Shown here piece by piece: positions 7,268-17,107 of a stretch of DNA of 64,000 bases; positions within the stretch are counted from its first letter, which is position 1, and each line of letters opens with the position of its first letter. The stretch comes from Cloacibacterium normanense. Lineage in GTDB: Bacteria > Bacteroidota > Bacteroidia > Flavobacteriales > Weeksellaceae. The position numbers and the translations under genes are program-made. The stretch is from positions 992,001 to 1,056,000 of the forward strand of contig NZ_CP034157.1 in assembly GCF_003860565.1 (NCBI RefSeq), read 5' to 3'. The notes beneath the pieces are model-generated. The model was not told where the DNA came from and did no database searches. It was given only the letters and a program-made list of their open reading frames with translations.

Positions 7268-9673
7268 TTGAAAAAGCTCATATTATTCTTAGTTCTTACA
7301 TTTCCAGTCTTTATTTTTTCACAAATTAATTTGAAAATTTTAGACGATAACGGAAGTCCAGTTGCTGATGTAAAAGTCACTTATAACAATCAAAACTTTA
7401 CCACCAATGCGCAAGGTTTTGCTAAAATTCCTGTAGCTGAAACAGAACAAATATTGACGGCAGAAAAGGAATCTTATGTTTCTTTTACCAAGAAAATTAA
7501 TCCTAAATTAAGATACCAAAACTTAAATGTTTTGATGGTACTTTCCATTAAAACCAAAGAAATTAAAGAGATTACCTTCCGGGGAAAAGGAAAACCAAAA
7601 AATACTGACCTAACTTCTCTTGAAATTTCTGCAAAACAAGCTCAGATTGTAGCTTCGCTTTCTGGTGGTGTAGAAGGTTTGATTAAGTCTTTACCTTCGG
7701 TAAATTCTAATGCAGAATTGTCATCGCAATACATGGTGAGAGGTGGTAATTATGATGAAAATTTAATTTACATCAATGATATTGAGATTTACAGACCATT
7801 TTTAGTGAGAAATTCTCTACAGGAAGGAATGAGTATCATCAATCCAGATATGGTTTCTATGATTAACTTTTCTGCAGGTGGTTTCGAAGCGAAATATGGT
7901 GATAAAATGAGTTCTGCGCTTAATATTTATTACAGACAACCTTCAAAAACTGAAATTTCTGGCGAAGCAAGTCTTATAGGTGGAAGATTGTCTCTAGGTT
8001 TAGCTTCTAAGAATAAAAAATTATCTGCTTTATTCTCAGGAAGATACAGAAACACCAATTTGGTTCTGAATACGTTAAATGAAGATACAGATTTTAATCC
8101 TCAATATTTTGATTTTCAATCGTATATCAATTATTACATCAATGATAAATGGTCGGTTTCATTTTTAGGATATTGGTCAAAAAATGACTATGAAATGATT
8201 CCAAATTACAAGGAAGTAGATTTTGGAACCGTACAACAGCCGATAAAATTATTGGTAGGCTATGAAGGAAAAGAAGATGATTCTTATAAAAACATGATGG
8301 GAACTGCTTCTATCACGTATAAACCAAGCAAAAAATTAAGTGTAACGCTAGATAATTTTGCTTACCAAAACAGAGAAAGAGAATATTATACCATTGCTTC
8401 AGGTTATTTATTGCAAACCTTTGATCCTGTGACTGGAGACCCGAATTCTAGTTATGATGCAGGAGGACAAATAGATCAGGCAAGAAATGATTTATTAGCA
8501 AGAACGTATGGAAGTCAATTAAGAGTAAAATTTTCTCCAAATGCGAATACAGATATAGAAGTAGGTGCAAAATTCGAGAAAGAAATGCTTAAAGACCTTA
8601 CCAATGAATGGCAATTGGTAGATTCTTTAGGATACAGCACACCAAGAACTTATTTGAATCCAGGAGTTTTAGACGCGTCTGATTTAAAATTGAAATACAA
8701 TATTTCTGGAAATAACGAAATCAACCCTTCGAGAATTTCTGGGTATGCACAATTTTCCAAAAAATTATTTTGGGGAGAAAACAGAGTTTTCATTAATGGT
8801 GGAGTAAGAGCGCAACAATGGAGTTTTAACAAAGAAACTTTAATTTCACCAAGAGCACAATTTGCGATAAAACCAGATTGGGATGCAGATATGCTTTTCA
8901 GAATTTCGGGAGGAGTTTATTATCAAGCGCCTTATTACAAAGAAATCAAAGATTTAGACGGAACATTTAATGAAAATATTAAAGCTCAAAAATCAATTCA
9001 ACTTATCTTAGCAAATGATTATGAGTTCAAAATGGTTGACAGACCATTTAAATTGACCACAGAATTGTATTACAAAAAAATGAATGATTTAATTCCGTAT
9101 TATATTGATAATGTTAGGATTAGATATTCAGGAAAAAATAATTCCGAAGGTTATGCTTATGGAGTTGATACCAGATTGTTCGGTGAATTTGTTCCCGGTG
9201 TAGATTCTTGGATTTCTGTAAGTTATGCCAGAGCAAAAGAAAATATTGATGGAAGAGGCTATATTGCAAGACCAACTGACCAAAGATTTAGATTTTCGAT
9301 GTTTTATCAGGATTACATGCCGAAATTTCCAAGCATGAAAGTTAATCTTACTTTATTATTTGCAAGCGGTTTACCAAATGGAGCTTCATTATTTGCAGAC
9401 CCTTATGAATACACCAAAACTTTACCTTCTTATAAACGAGTAGACATTGGTTTAGAAAAAGTTTTTATCGACCAAAAAGACAATAAAGCAACGGGTGATT
9501 TCTGGAGAAAATGCAAAGAATTATCATTAGGTGTACAAATTTTTAATGCTTTCAATATTAATAATACTATTGCTAATCAATGGATTACTGATGTTAATTC
9601 AAGTTATATTTATCCAGTTCCTGTAAGATTAACGGGTAGGTTTTTTAATGTGAAATTAAATTTCAAATTTTAA
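7268..9673 (+). CDS. TonB-dependent outer membrane receptor
   Basis: An 801-residue protein starting at TTG (7268-7270). No ATG is near, and the TTG gives a clean signal peptide (MKKLILFLVLTFPVFIFSQ). Residues ~20-100 form a carboxypeptidase-regulatory-like beta domain, typical of Bacteroidota receptors. A plug domain (~110-220) follows with VEGLIKSLPSV, MVRGGNYDENLIYINDIEIYRP and FSAGGFEAKYGDKMSSAL. The rest is a beta-barrel ending in an aromatic residue (VKLNFKF). It imports an unknown substrate using TonB energy. No SusD partner lies beside it, so a SusC/D glycan role is unlikely. The gene is flanked by a terminator upstream and stands alone. Confidence 0.87.
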   Translation: MKKLILFLVLTFPVFIFSQINLKILDDNGSPVADVKVTYNNQNFTTNAQGFAKIPVAETEQILTAEKESYVSFTKKINPKLRYQNLNVLMVLSIKTKEIKEITFRGKGKPKNTDLTSLEISAKQAQIVASLSGGVEGLIKSLPSVNSNAELSSQYMVRGGNYDENLIYINDIEIYRPFLVRNSLQEGMSIINPDMVSMINFSAGGFEAKYGDKMSSALNIYYRQPSKTEISGEASLIGGRLSLGLASKNKKLSALFSGRYRNTNLVLNTLNEDTDFNPQYFDFQSYINYYINDKWSVSFLGYWSKNDYEMIPNYKEVDFGTVQQPIKLLVGYEGKEDDSYKNMMGTASITYKPSKKLSVTLDNFAYQNREREYYTIASGYLLQTFDPVTGDPNSSYDAGGQIDQARNDLLARTYGSQLRVKFSPNANTDIEVGAKFEKEMLKDLTNEWQLVDSLGYSTPRTYLNPGVLDASDLKLKYNISGNNEINPSRISGYAQFSKKLFWGENRVFINGGVRAQQWSFNKETLISPRAQFAIKPDWDADMLFRISGGVYYQAPYYKEIKDLDGTFNENIKAQKSIQLILANDYEFKMVDRPFKLTTELYYKKMNDLIPYYIDNVRIRYSGKNNSEGYAYGVDTRLFGEFVPGVDSWISVSYARAKENIDGRGYIARPTDQRFRFSMFYQDYMPKFPSMKVNLTLLFASGLPNGASLFADPYEYTKTLPSYKRVDIGLEKVFIDQKDNKATGDFWRKCKELSLGVQIFNAFNINNTIANQWITDVNSSYIYPVPVRLTGRFFNVKLNFKF

Positions 9674-9746
9674 TTCATTTTCTTCAAGATGAACTTTATT
9701 TAAAGAAGAAAATCAAAAAAACTGCAGAATTTTTTAAAAATATTGT

Positions 9747-9754
9747 TACTTTTG
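9747..9754 (+). promoter_or_regulatory. -7 promoter box TACTTTTG
   Basis: An exact TAnnTTTG match 19 bases before the ATG at 9774. No clear TTG box lies at the usual distance. Confidence 0.5.
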
Positions 9755-9773
9755 AAACTGTAAAAATTAATAA

Positions 9774-10274
9774 ATGAGAAGAATAGTTAAAGTTTTAAGT
9801 CTTTTGTCTTTTATTTTCTTGGGAACTCAAGTTGCCAAAGCACAATTGTATGATGTGGCAATTGGTGGACAAGTAGATACAGGTGTAGGAGAGTCTTTAG
9901 TAGGAGTTTCTATAAAATATCAACCTTTTCAGTTTGTAGCCATAGAATTTTCTGGAAATTATGGAGGTGGATTTACAGCTTTACAAGTTATTCCTCAGTT
10001 TGTTTATACTATAAGCGAACAAACAGACGGACTTGCAATTTATGTAGGAGCTGGTCCATCATATATTACAGGTGGTCATCCTGCGAAAGTTAAAGCCTTT
10101 AATATTGTAGGAGTTGCAGGAGCAGAATTTGAATTGGTAGATTATCCTATTAGTTTCTTTGCAGATTGGAGACCAAGATTTTACCAAGAAGACCCAGGCT
10201 TTTATAATACTATGCAAATAGAAAAAGGTTTCGAACCAGGAAGATTTAGTTTCGGTTTAAGATATACTTTCTAA
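9774..10274 (+). CDS. Small outer membrane beta-barrel protein, unknown function
   Basis: A 166-residue protein with a signal peptide ending in VAKAQ (about residue 24). The mature part is made of alternating amphipathic strands rich in G, Y and F (EFSGNYGGGFTALQVIPQF, AIYVGAGPSYITGGH, PISFFADWRPRFYQ) and ends RFSFGLRYTF, the aromatic terminus usual for barrel assembly. Length suggests an eight-strand barrel of the OmpA/PagP size class. No enzyme motif is visible. It has its own promoter and a shared terminator. Confidence 0.7.
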   Translation: MRRIVKVLSLLSFIFLGTQVAKAQLYDVAIGGQVDTGVGESLVGVSIKYQPFQFVAIEFSGNYGGGFTALQVIPQFVYTISEQTDGLAIYVGAGPSYITGGHPAKVKAFNIVGVAGAEFELVDYPISFFADWRPRFYQEDPGFYNTMQIEKGFEPGRFSFGLRYTF

Positions 10275-10286
10275 CAATTTTATAAA

Positions 10287-10320
10287 AAATAAAAGTCTTG
10301 AAATTTTTCAAGACTTTTTT
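10287..10320. terminator. Bidirectional terminator
   Basis: A 10-bp stem (AAAAGTCTTG/CAAGACTTTT) flanked by A and T runs on both sides serves the barrel gene (+) and the MATE operon (-). Confidence 0.85.
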
Positions 10321-10324
10321 ATTT

Positions 10325-11677
10325 TTAGTTGGACTGAGCTTTAATTCTTTTCTCAGAAAGATTTCTAAATCTTATCACCAAAAGCACCGCAGAAATGGTA
10401 AGTCCAATTCCCAGAGCTATCCACATTCCGAAAGCGCCCATCTTCATAGGAACCGTAAGATAATAACCTAATGGAATGGTGATGACCCAATAAGCGATAA
10501 AGGTAAGAATTGAAGGGATTTTCACGTCTTGTATTCCTCTAAGACAACCAAGTGCAGTCACCTGAATTCCGTCTGATAATTGAAATAATGCAGCAATAAT
10601 CATCAATTGAGACGCCAATTCTACTACAGCAATGTCTTCTTTTTTAGTGAAAAATGTTGGTAAAACATCTTTTCCAAGAATAAAAACCAATCCGCACATT
10701 AACATAAAGATAAAAGCGATTTTTAAGTTGTTAAAACCGACTTTTTCTAGATTTATAAAGTCTTTTTCGCCTAATTTTCTTCCAATCATTACCGTAGAAG
10801 CTACACTGAATCCTACACAAAGATTAAATGTGAAACTCGCCATAGATAGCGCAATTTGATGTGCAGCAATGTCTTTGGCAGAAATCAATCCGCAGATAAA
10901 AGCGGCACCAGCAAAAGCCGTTACTTCAAAAAACAATTGCAATGCAGTAGGAAAGCCTAATCTGATTAGTTTTTCGAACATTTCTTTGGTGAAATCCTTT
11001 ATTTTCAGAGAAAAATCTTTGATGTATCTTCTCGTTTTTTCTTCTTTAATCAAAACATAATACAAGAAAACCATCATGGCAACTCTTGCAATAAAAGTAG
11101 CCCAAGCTGAACCAGCAACTCCCATTTTAAAATGTTCTATAAAAACATAATTGAGGATAACATTAATAACATTCGCGAAAATCGTGGCTTTGGTTACTCC
11201 AATTGTAAAAGAAAGTCCTTCTGAAACTTCTCTCATCGTTTGAAAAATCATAAATGGAATGATACTTAAGGTTACGATGGAAAGAAAGGTAATGGTATCG
11301 GGTAAAATTTCTTTTGGCTGATTCAAATAAGGCATAAGTGGAATGATTCCAAAAATCAAAAGCATTAAAACAAAAGCCAAAATGATATTTACCACAAATC
11401 CATGTCGGAAAATGCTGTTAATTCTGTTGTGATCATGTTGAGAATGTGCTTCGGAAACTAATGGTGGAATCGCCAATGAAAAACCTAATCCAAAGATAAA
11501 AATAGAGAAAAACATAGCGTTTCCAAGAGAAACTGCTGCCAATGCTTTTGCGCCAAGAAGTTTCCCTACAATAATATTATCAAACAAGTTTACAGAAACT
11601 TGCCCTACTTGTGTAAGCATTACTGGGAGCGCAAGTTTTAAGGTTTCTTGCGTAAATTGTTTATTGAGAAATTTCAT
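10325..11677 (-). CDS. MATE-family multidrug/cation antiporter
   Basis: A 450-residue membrane protein with about 12 hydrophobic segments. The N-terminal lobe shows the MATE pattern (LALPVMLTQVGQVSVNLFDN, then IIVGKLLGAKALAAVSLGNA) and the C-terminal lobe repeats it (GFPTALQLFFEVTAFAGAAF, AAHQIALSMASFTF, GFSVASTVMIGRKLGEKDF). Members export organic cations or drugs using Na+ or H+. It lies 16 bases downstream of tatC on the same strand and may be co-transcribed with it. The substrate cannot be told from sequence. Confidence 0.9.
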   Translation of the reverse strand: MKFLNKQFTQETLKLALPVMLTQVGQVSVNLFDNIIVGKLLGAKALAAVSLGNAMFFSIFIFGLGFSLAIPPLVSEAHSQHDHNRINSIFRHGFVVNIILAFVLMLLIFGIIPLMPYLNQPKEILPDTITFLSIVTLSIIPFMIFQTMREVSEGLSFTIGVTKATIFANVINVILNYVFIEHFKMGVAGSAWATFIARVAMMVFLYYVLIKEEKTRRYIKDFSLKIKDFTKEMFEKLIRLGFPTALQLFFEVTAFAGAAFICGLISAKDIAAHQIALSMASFTFNLCVGFSVASTVMIGRKLGEKDFINLEKVGFNNLKIAFIFMLMCGLVFILGKDVLPTFFTKKEDIAVVELASQLMIIAALFQLSDGIQVTALGCLRGIQDVKIPSILTFIAYWVITIPLGYYLTVPMKMGAFGMWIALGIGLTISAVLLVIRFRNLSEKRIKAQSN

Positions 11678-11693
11678 TTGTTAATTTTAATGG

Positions 11694-12524
11694 TTAAGAC
11701 TTTCTTTTGGCCAATTCTTTTTGTTCTGCTTTTTGAATTTTTTTGTAAACATAAATGCTCATCAAAACACTAAATTCATACAAAACTAAAAGCGGAAATG
11801 CTGCAGCCAACATACTGAAAACATCTGCAGGAGTTACAATTGCGGCAACTACCATAATAACTACAATCGCGTGTCTTCTGTACGTTTTTAAAAATACAGG
11901 CGTCAAAATTCCTATCGTTGTCAAAAAATAAACGACTACTGGAAATAAGAAAACCAATCCCATTCCTAAAACCACTTGCAGGAATAGAGTAGTGTAATCT
12001 GACAAGTCAAATAATTGCGTGATAGAATCTGAAATGGTAAACAACATTCCAAAATTGATTGCTAATGGAAGGATAAGATAATAACCAACTAAAGCTCCTA
12101 TTAGAAATAAAATCCACACAAAATTAATCACAAAAGAAGAATTTTTTCTTTCTTTAGGATGAAGTGCTGGACTGATGAATCTCCACAATTCCCAAATAAT
12201 ATAAGGAAGTGCCAAAACCATTCCTCCGAAAATAGAAACAGACATCATTACATCAAATTGTTGCAATAATTTTTTCTGTTGAACTTGAAATGTATCTGGC
12301 AAAACGAAACTTTCGTGGCCAAAAAATTCCTGAGAATAATGATTGATCACTCTAAAAGTAATAAAATCATTTTTGGTAGGTGCAAAAAACACATGATCCA
12401 TTATCCAATTGATATTGAAACCTACAATTAGAGCTCCAATAATAATTGCGATAATACAACGAATAAGATGCGCTCTTAGTTCACCAACGTGCCCTAAAAA
12501 GGACATTTCTTTTTCTTCTGCCAT
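11694..12524 (-). CDS. tatC: Sec-independent protein translocase subunit TatC
   Basis: A 276-residue membrane protein with about six transmembrane segments. It begins with the TatC signature FLGHVGELRAHLIR, which binds the twin-arginine signal; later FISPALHPKERK and FLFPVVVYFLTTIGILTP match conserved periplasmic and transmembrane positions. TatC recognises folded, often cofactor-bearing cargo and recruits TatA pores. No tatA/E gene is seen beside it, so it must be elsewhere. An insert after the first membrane helix (about residues 45-95) is longer than in E. coli TatC. Confidence 0.93.
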   Translation of the reverse strand: MAEEKEMSFLGHVGELRAHLIRCIIAIIIGALIVGFNINWIMDHVFFAPTKNDFITFRVINHYSQEFFGHESFVLPDTFQVQQKKLLQQFDVMMSVSIFGGMVLALPYIIWELWRFISPALHPKERKNSSFVINFVWILFLIGALVGYYLILPLAINFGMLFTISDSITQLFDLSDYTTLFLQVVLGMGLVFLFPVVVYFLTTIGILTPVFLKTYRRHAIVVIMVVAAIVTPADVFSMLAAAFPLLVLYEFSVLMSIYVYKKIQKAEQKELAKRKS

Positions 12525-12639
12525 ATATTTAAGTTCCGAATTTTCGGATTTTATTTTTTATTATTTAAACTTACAGTCTAATTCTTTCTTATAAGAAATG
12601 TTTTTTTTCTTGATTCTTGGCTCTTGATTATTGTTTCTT

Positions 12640-13599
12640 CTAATTAATCCCTTCATCTAACAATCTATGTAAATCGATAATTCCGAAATAATTTCCATTA
12701 TCAGTTACAATCAATTGACCGATATTGTTTTGTTTCAAAACAGTCATCGCTTCTTTTGCAAGTGCATTTTTGTCAACCGTTTTTGGGTTTGCAGACATTA
12801 AATCTTTTGCTAAAATTCCGGTAAGATTTTCAGTTTTTAGAAGCATTCTTCTTAAATCTCCATCGGTAATTACACCAACTATTTTTTCTTGGTCTGTTAC
12901 CACCGTTATTCCATGCTTAGAACTTGAAATTGAAAAAATTACATCTTTTATACTAGAATTTACTTCAACTAAAGGTCTCTGTTCAGAAACGAATTGTTCT
13001 ACTCTTGCCGTTAAGTTTTTTCCTAAACTTCCACCTGGGTGAAACTTTGCAAAATCTTGGTCTTTGAAATTATTCAGTTCCATTAAACAAACTGCTAAAG
13101 CATCACCAATTGCCATTTGAACCGTAGTAGAACTTGTGGGCGCTAATTTATTAGGGCAAGCTTCCACTTTTACCGAAGAATCTAAAACCACATCAGAAGC
13201 TTCTGCCAATTTAGATTTTAAATTTCCTGTCATCCCGATGAATGCCGAAGAATAATCTTTTAAAAATGGCAATAAATACACTACTTCTGGCGAATTTCCA
13301 GAGTTAGAGATGCAAAGCACCACATCATTTTTCTGAATTACGCCTAAATCTCCGTGAATTGCTTCTGCAGCGTGTAAAAACTGAGAAGGAGTTCCTGTAG
13401 AATTTAAAGTTGCTACAATTTTATTTCCTACGTGTGCAGATTTACCGATGCCTACTACAATCAGTTTTCCTGTAGAATTATTGATGATGTTTACCGCTTT
13501 TTCGAACTGTTCATCAATTCTATTTTTAAGCGATTCTAGCTCAGTAACTTCTACTGCAATAGCGTTTTTGGCGAGGCTAATAATGTCTATTTTTTCCAA
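12640..13599 (-). CDS. kdsD: Arabinose-5-phosphate isomerase (KpsF/GutQ family)
   Basis: A 319-residue enzyme. Residues ~30-175 are a sugar-isomerase (SIS) domain with VVGIGKSAHVGNKIVATLNS, FLHAAEAIHGDLG and CISNSGNSPEVV. Residues ~200-319 hold two CBS modules (GITVVTDQEKIVGVITDGDL, IGQLIVTDNGNYFGIIDLH). It converts ribulose 5-phosphate to arabinose 5-phosphate, the substrate of KdsA (6326-7138), so both early Kdo steps are encoded within 7 kb. It lies upstream of tatC on the same strand (115-base gap). Divergent from recQ, with a 134-base promoter region between. Confidence 0.94.
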   Translation of the reverse strand: MEKIDIISLAKNAIAVEVTELESLKNRIDEQFEKAVNIINNSTGKLIVVGIGKSAHVGNKIVATLNSTGTPSQFLHAAEAIHGDLGVIQKNDVVLCISNSGNSPEVVYLLPFLKDYSSAFIGMTGNLKSKLAEASDVVLDSSVKVEACPNKLAPTSSTTVQMAIGDALAVCLMELNNFKDQDFAKFHPGGSLGKNLTARVEQFVSEQRPLVEVNSSIKDVIFSISSSKHGITVVTDQEKIVGVITDGDLRRMLLKTENLTGILAKDLMSANPKTVDKNALAKEAMTVLKQNNIGQLIVTDNGNYFGIIDLHRLLDEGIN

Positions 13600-13690
13600 A
13601 ATACAATTTCTTAGATTTATTTATTTTTAAGAAGACAAAAATTAAGATTTTTTAAATTTTTAAAAATTTTCAAATCTCATTAAAAAGTTT

Positions 13691-13698
13691 TATCTTTG
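13691..13698 (+). promoter_or_regulatory. -7 promoter box TATCTTTG for recQ
   Basis: An exact TAnnTTTG match 35 bases before the recQ ATG, in the divergent kdsD-recQ spacer. Confidence 0.6.
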
Positions 13699-13733
13699 GT
13701 AAGATGCAAATTTAGTAAAACTTACTTGAACAG

Positions 13734-15935
13734 ATGAAGACTAAACATGAAGATTTAACAAGTGCACTAAAAAAATATTTCGGATTTTCTACTTTTAAAG
13801 GAAGACAAGAAGAAATTATTTCCACCTTATTGAGTGGTAATGATGTTTTCGTATTAATGCCAACTGGCGGTGGTAAATCGTTGTGTTATCAACTTCCTGC
13901 ACTTCTTTCAGAAGGAACTGCTATTGTAGTTTCTCCGCTGATTGCTTTAATGAAAAACCAAGTAGATGCCATTAATGGTATCTCTGCCGAGGAAGGAGTA
14001 GGTCATGTCCTGAATTCTTCTCTCAATAAAACCCAAACAAAACAAGTTTTTGATGACATCAAAAGCGGCAAAACCAAGTTGCTCTATGTAGCTCCAGAAA
14101 GTTTAGTAAAAGAAGAGTACCTTAATTTTTTAAAAGAAATAAAAATTTCTTTCGTGGCGATAGACGAAGCGCACTGTATTTCGGAATGGGGACATGATTT
14201 CCGACCAGAATACAGAAATCTCAAATTAATTATTGATAAAATTGCAAAAGTTCCTGTAATTGCATTGACTGCAACTGCTACACCAAAAGTTCAGGATGAT
14301 ATTCAGAAAACTCTAGGAATGAACAATGCATTGGTTTTTAAAGATAGTTTTAATAGACCTAATCTTTACTACGAAATTCGTCCTAAAGTAAATGTAGACA
14401 GAGAAATCGTAAAATTTATCAATCAACACAAAGGCAAATCAGGAATTGTTTATTGTCTCAGCCGAAGAAAAGTAGAGGAATTCTCTCAGTTATTGCAGGT
14501 AAATGGAATCAATGCATTGCCATATCACGCTGGTCTTGACCAAAAAACCAGAGTAGCTAATCAAGATAAATTCTTGATGGAAGAAGCAGATGTAATTGTT
14601 GCTACCATTGCTTTCGGAATGGGAATTGACAAGCCAGATGTAAGATTTGTCATTCATTATGATATTCCAAAATCGCTAGAAAGTTATTATCAAGAAACAG
14701 GTAGAGCTGGTAGAGATGGAGGAGAAGGTCATTGCCTTGCTTTTTATGATCCAAAAGACATTGAAAAATTAGAAAAATTCTTAGCTCAAAAACCAGTTTC
14801 TGAACGTGAAATCGGACTTCAACTTTTGAATGAAGTAGTAGGTTATGCCGAAACTTCTATGAGCAGAAGACAATATTTACTCTATTATTTCGGAGAAGAA
14901 TTTGACCCAATCAATGGTGATGGTGCTAAAATGGATGATAATTCTGTAAACCCACCAAAACTGAAAGATGCTTCTAAAGATTTGAAAAAAGTCTTGGAAA
15001 TCGTAAAAGATTTGGAAGAAAAATTCAGAACTAAAGATTTAATTTCGATTATTTCGGGAAAAGAATCTGCCACTACCAAAGCTTACAAATTAGAGAATTC
15101 TAAACATTTCGGGATTGGGAAATCTGAAAATGACAATTATTGGAAATCCATCATCAGACAAGCTACTGTACAAGGTTATTTGACTAAAGATATAGAAACT
15201 TACGGCGTTCTGAAACTTTCTGAGAAAGCTAAAAATTTCCTTTCTGGAAAAGAAACTCCAGAATTTATGATTGCCGAAGATAGAGAATATGATTTGGCAG
15301 CGATAGCAGATGCAGAGCAAGTTCAAGTACAAGCTGGAGGTGGTCTTGACCAAAATCTTTTCGCTCAGTTAAAAGAATTGAGAAAAAAAGTAGCCAAAAA
15401 ACATGGCATTCCTCCTTATACGGTTTTTATGGATCCTAGTTTAGAAGATATGACTGTACAATATCCAATTACGGTAGACGAAATTGCAAAAGTTTACGGA
15501 GTTGGTGAAGGAAAAGCTAAAAAATACGGAAAAGAATTTGCAGAATTCATCGCGAAATATGTAGAAGATAACAACATTGAGAGAACTCAAGACATGGTAC
15601 TAAAAACAGTTGCCAATAAGTCTTCTCATAAGGTTTTTATCATCCAAAATACCGACAAAAAAATAGATTTAGAAGACATTGCCAAAGCGAAACATCTGAG
15701 CATGGATGATTTGCTTTCTGAAATGGAATCTATTGTTTATCAAGGGACTAAACTCAATATAGATTATTACATAGAAGAAAATTTTGACGAAGATATTGTA
15801 GATGATTTTATGGATTTTATGAAAGAATCTGAAAGTGATTCTATGAAAGTTATTTTATCAGAATTTGGCGATGATTTGTCTGATGAAGAAGTGAGAATGC
15901 TTCGAATTAAGTTTATTTCTGATGTAGCAAATTAA
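13734..15935 (+). CDS. recQ: RecQ-family ATP-dependent DNA helicase
   Basis: A 733-residue 3'-5' helicase. Motor motifs are intact: PTGGGKSLCYQLPAL (Walker A), DEAHCISEWGHDFRPEYRNL, ALTATATPKV, GIVYCLSRRKVEE, FGMGIDKPDVRFVIHYD and QETGRAGRDG. In the RQC zinc subdomain (~370-407), the usual CRR and CxxC cysteines are absent: the region reads SMSRRQYLLYYFGEEF and then NGDGAKMDDNSVNPP. A winged-helix region, an HRDC domain (~535-615) and an extra acidic helical tail (~620-733) follow. It acts in recombination repair and fork restart. Missing zinc ligands may be a clade trait rather than damage, since the rest is well conserved. Confidence 0.93.
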   Translation: MKTKHEDLTSALKKYFGFSTFKGRQEEIISTLLSGNDVFVLMPTGGGKSLCYQLPALLSEGTAIVVSPLIALMKNQVDAINGISAEEGVGHVLNSSLNKTQTKQVFDDIKSGKTKLLYVAPESLVKEEYLNFLKEIKISFVAIDEAHCISEWGHDFRPEYRNLKLIIDKIAKVPVIALTATATPKVQDDIQKTLGMNNALVFKDSFNRPNLYYEIRPKVNVDREIVKFINQHKGKSGIVYCLSRRKVEEFSQLLQVNGINALPYHAGLDQKTRVANQDKFLMEEADVIVATIAFGMGIDKPDVRFVIHYDIPKSLESYYQETGRAGRDGGEGHCLAFYDPKDIEKLEKFLAQKPVSEREIGLQLLNEVVGYAETSMSRRQYLLYYFGEEFDPINGDGAKMDDNSVNPPKLKDASKDLKKVLEIVKDLEEKFRTKDLISIISGKESATTKAYKLENSKHFGIGKSENDNYWKSIIRQATVQGYLTKDIETYGVLKLSEKAKNFLSGKETPEFMIAEDREYDLAAIADAEQVQVQAGGGLDQNLFAQLKELRKKVAKKHGIPPYTVFMDPSLEDMTVQYPITVDEIAKVYGVGEGKAKKYGKEFAEFIAKYVEDNNIERTQDMVLKTVANKSSHKVFIIQNTDKKIDLEDIAKAKHLSMDDLLSEMESIVYQGTKLNIDYYIEENFDEDIVDDFMDFMKESESDSMKVILSEFGDDLSDEEVRMLRIKFISDVAN

Positions 15936-15953
15936 TAATTGAAAAATATCTAA

Positions 15954-16016
15954 TTCCCACAGATTACACAGAAAACACAGATTAATTTCTGTGAAAATTT
16001 GTGAAATCTGTGGGAA
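15954..16016. repeat. Palindromic repeat of 9-bp CACAGATTN units
   Basis: The left arm reads CACAGATTA, CACAGAAAA, CACAGATTA at 9-base spacing; the right arm carries the reverse complement with the same period. The ends TTCCCACAGAT and ATCTGTGGGAA are exact inverted copies. It sits between recQ and the glycosyltransferase, 8 bases before the latter's ATG. Related elements lie at 17094-17273 and 18934-19010. Confidence 0.75.
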
Positions 16017-16024
16017 AATAATTT

Positions 16025-17107
16025 ATGAAAAAATCTATCCTTTTTATCCTTCCAGATCTTAATGCAGGTGGTGCAGAACGTATTGTGACGACCATTGCCA
16101 ATCATTTGCCTAGAGAAAAATTCTCTCTGAGCATTTTATTGTTGAGAAAGGAAGGTTTGTATTTAGATTTTTTACAAAATGATGTAGAAATTATCGACAT
16201 CAAAACACCAAGAATTAGAAATTCTCTAAAACCGATTTTACAACAAATTAAAAAAAGAAAACCAGACATCGTTTTCAGTGGTTTTGGGGAAGTAAATGCT
16301 TATTTATCATTATTTATTAAACTTTTTCCTAAAATTAAATTCATAGCCAGAGAAACCAATGTCGTTTCTCAACATGTTACCAGAAGAGAAATCAGATTTT
16401 TTTATAAATTTTATAATAACTATCAAAAAATCATTTGTCAGAGTGATGATATGATGAATGATTTGGTAGAAAATTTTAAGATTAAAAAAGAAAAAATCAT
16501 TAAAATCAACAATCCTGTAGATTTCAGTTTTATAGAAGAAAAATTAGAAAATGCTACGAAGCCTGAAAGCTATCGAGAAGGTTATAAAAATATTGTCGCC
16601 ATTGGAAATTTGTCTTCAAGAAAAGGTTTTGATAATTTATTGAAAGTATTTAATAATCTGAAAGATAATAATATTATATTACATATTTTAGGAGACGGTA
16701 AAGACAAAGAATTGCTTTATCTATTGAAGCAAGATTTAGGTTTAGAAAACGTGATTTTTCATGGAGTTCAAAAAAATCCTTATCCGTTCTTAAAGTTTGC
16801 AGATTTATTTGTGTTAAGTTCCAGATATGAAGGATTTCCGAATGTTTTGCTAGAAGCAGGAGCATGCGGAACGTATGCTTTAGCCAACAATTGCAAAGGT
16901 GGAATTAATGAAATTATTCAACCGAAAATCAACGGAGAAATTTCAGATATAGAAAATCATGAAGAATTTGCAACAAAAATTCTAGAAATTTTGAACGAAA
17001 ATCACGATTCGGAAGCGATTAAAAATTCAATACAATCTAGATTTTCTAAAGAAATGATTTTAGAGAAATATTTTGAGGCTTTTGAAAGTATTGTTTCTCA
17101 CAGATAA
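16025..17107 (+). CDS. Family 4 (GT-B) glycosyltransferase
   Basis: A 360-residue GT-B enzyme. The N-terminal domain has the acceptor-side glycine-rich turn LPDLNAGGAERIVTTIANHL. The C-terminal domain has the sugar-nucleotide pocket VAIGNLSSRKGFDNLLKVF, LHILGDGKDKELL and the E-x7-E type motif SSRYEGFPNVLLEAGACG. Such enzymes transfer sugars to lipopolysaccharide, capsule or glycoprotein acceptors at the inner membrane. It is not in a polysaccharide cluster, so the acceptor is unknown. The last codons (SHR and TAA) lie inside the repeat at 17094-17273, so the C-terminus appears to have been defined by the repeat. Confidence 0.87.
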   Translation: MKKSILFILPDLNAGGAERIVTTIANHLPREKFSLSILLLRKEGLYLDFLQNDVEIIDIKTPRIRNSLKPILQQIKKRKPDIVFSGFGEVNAYLSLFIKLFPKIKFIARETNVVSQHVTRREIRFFYKFYNNYQKIICQSDDMMNDLVENFKIKKEKIIKINNPVDFSFIEEKLENATKPESYREGYKNIVAIGNLSSRKGFDNLLKVFNNLKDNNIILHILGDGKDKELLYLLKQDLGLENVIFHGVQKNPYPFLKFADLFVLSSRYEGFPNVLLEAGACGTYALANNCKGGINEIIQPKINGEISDIENHEEFATKILEILNENHDSEAIKNSIQSRFSKEMILEKYFEAFESIVSHR

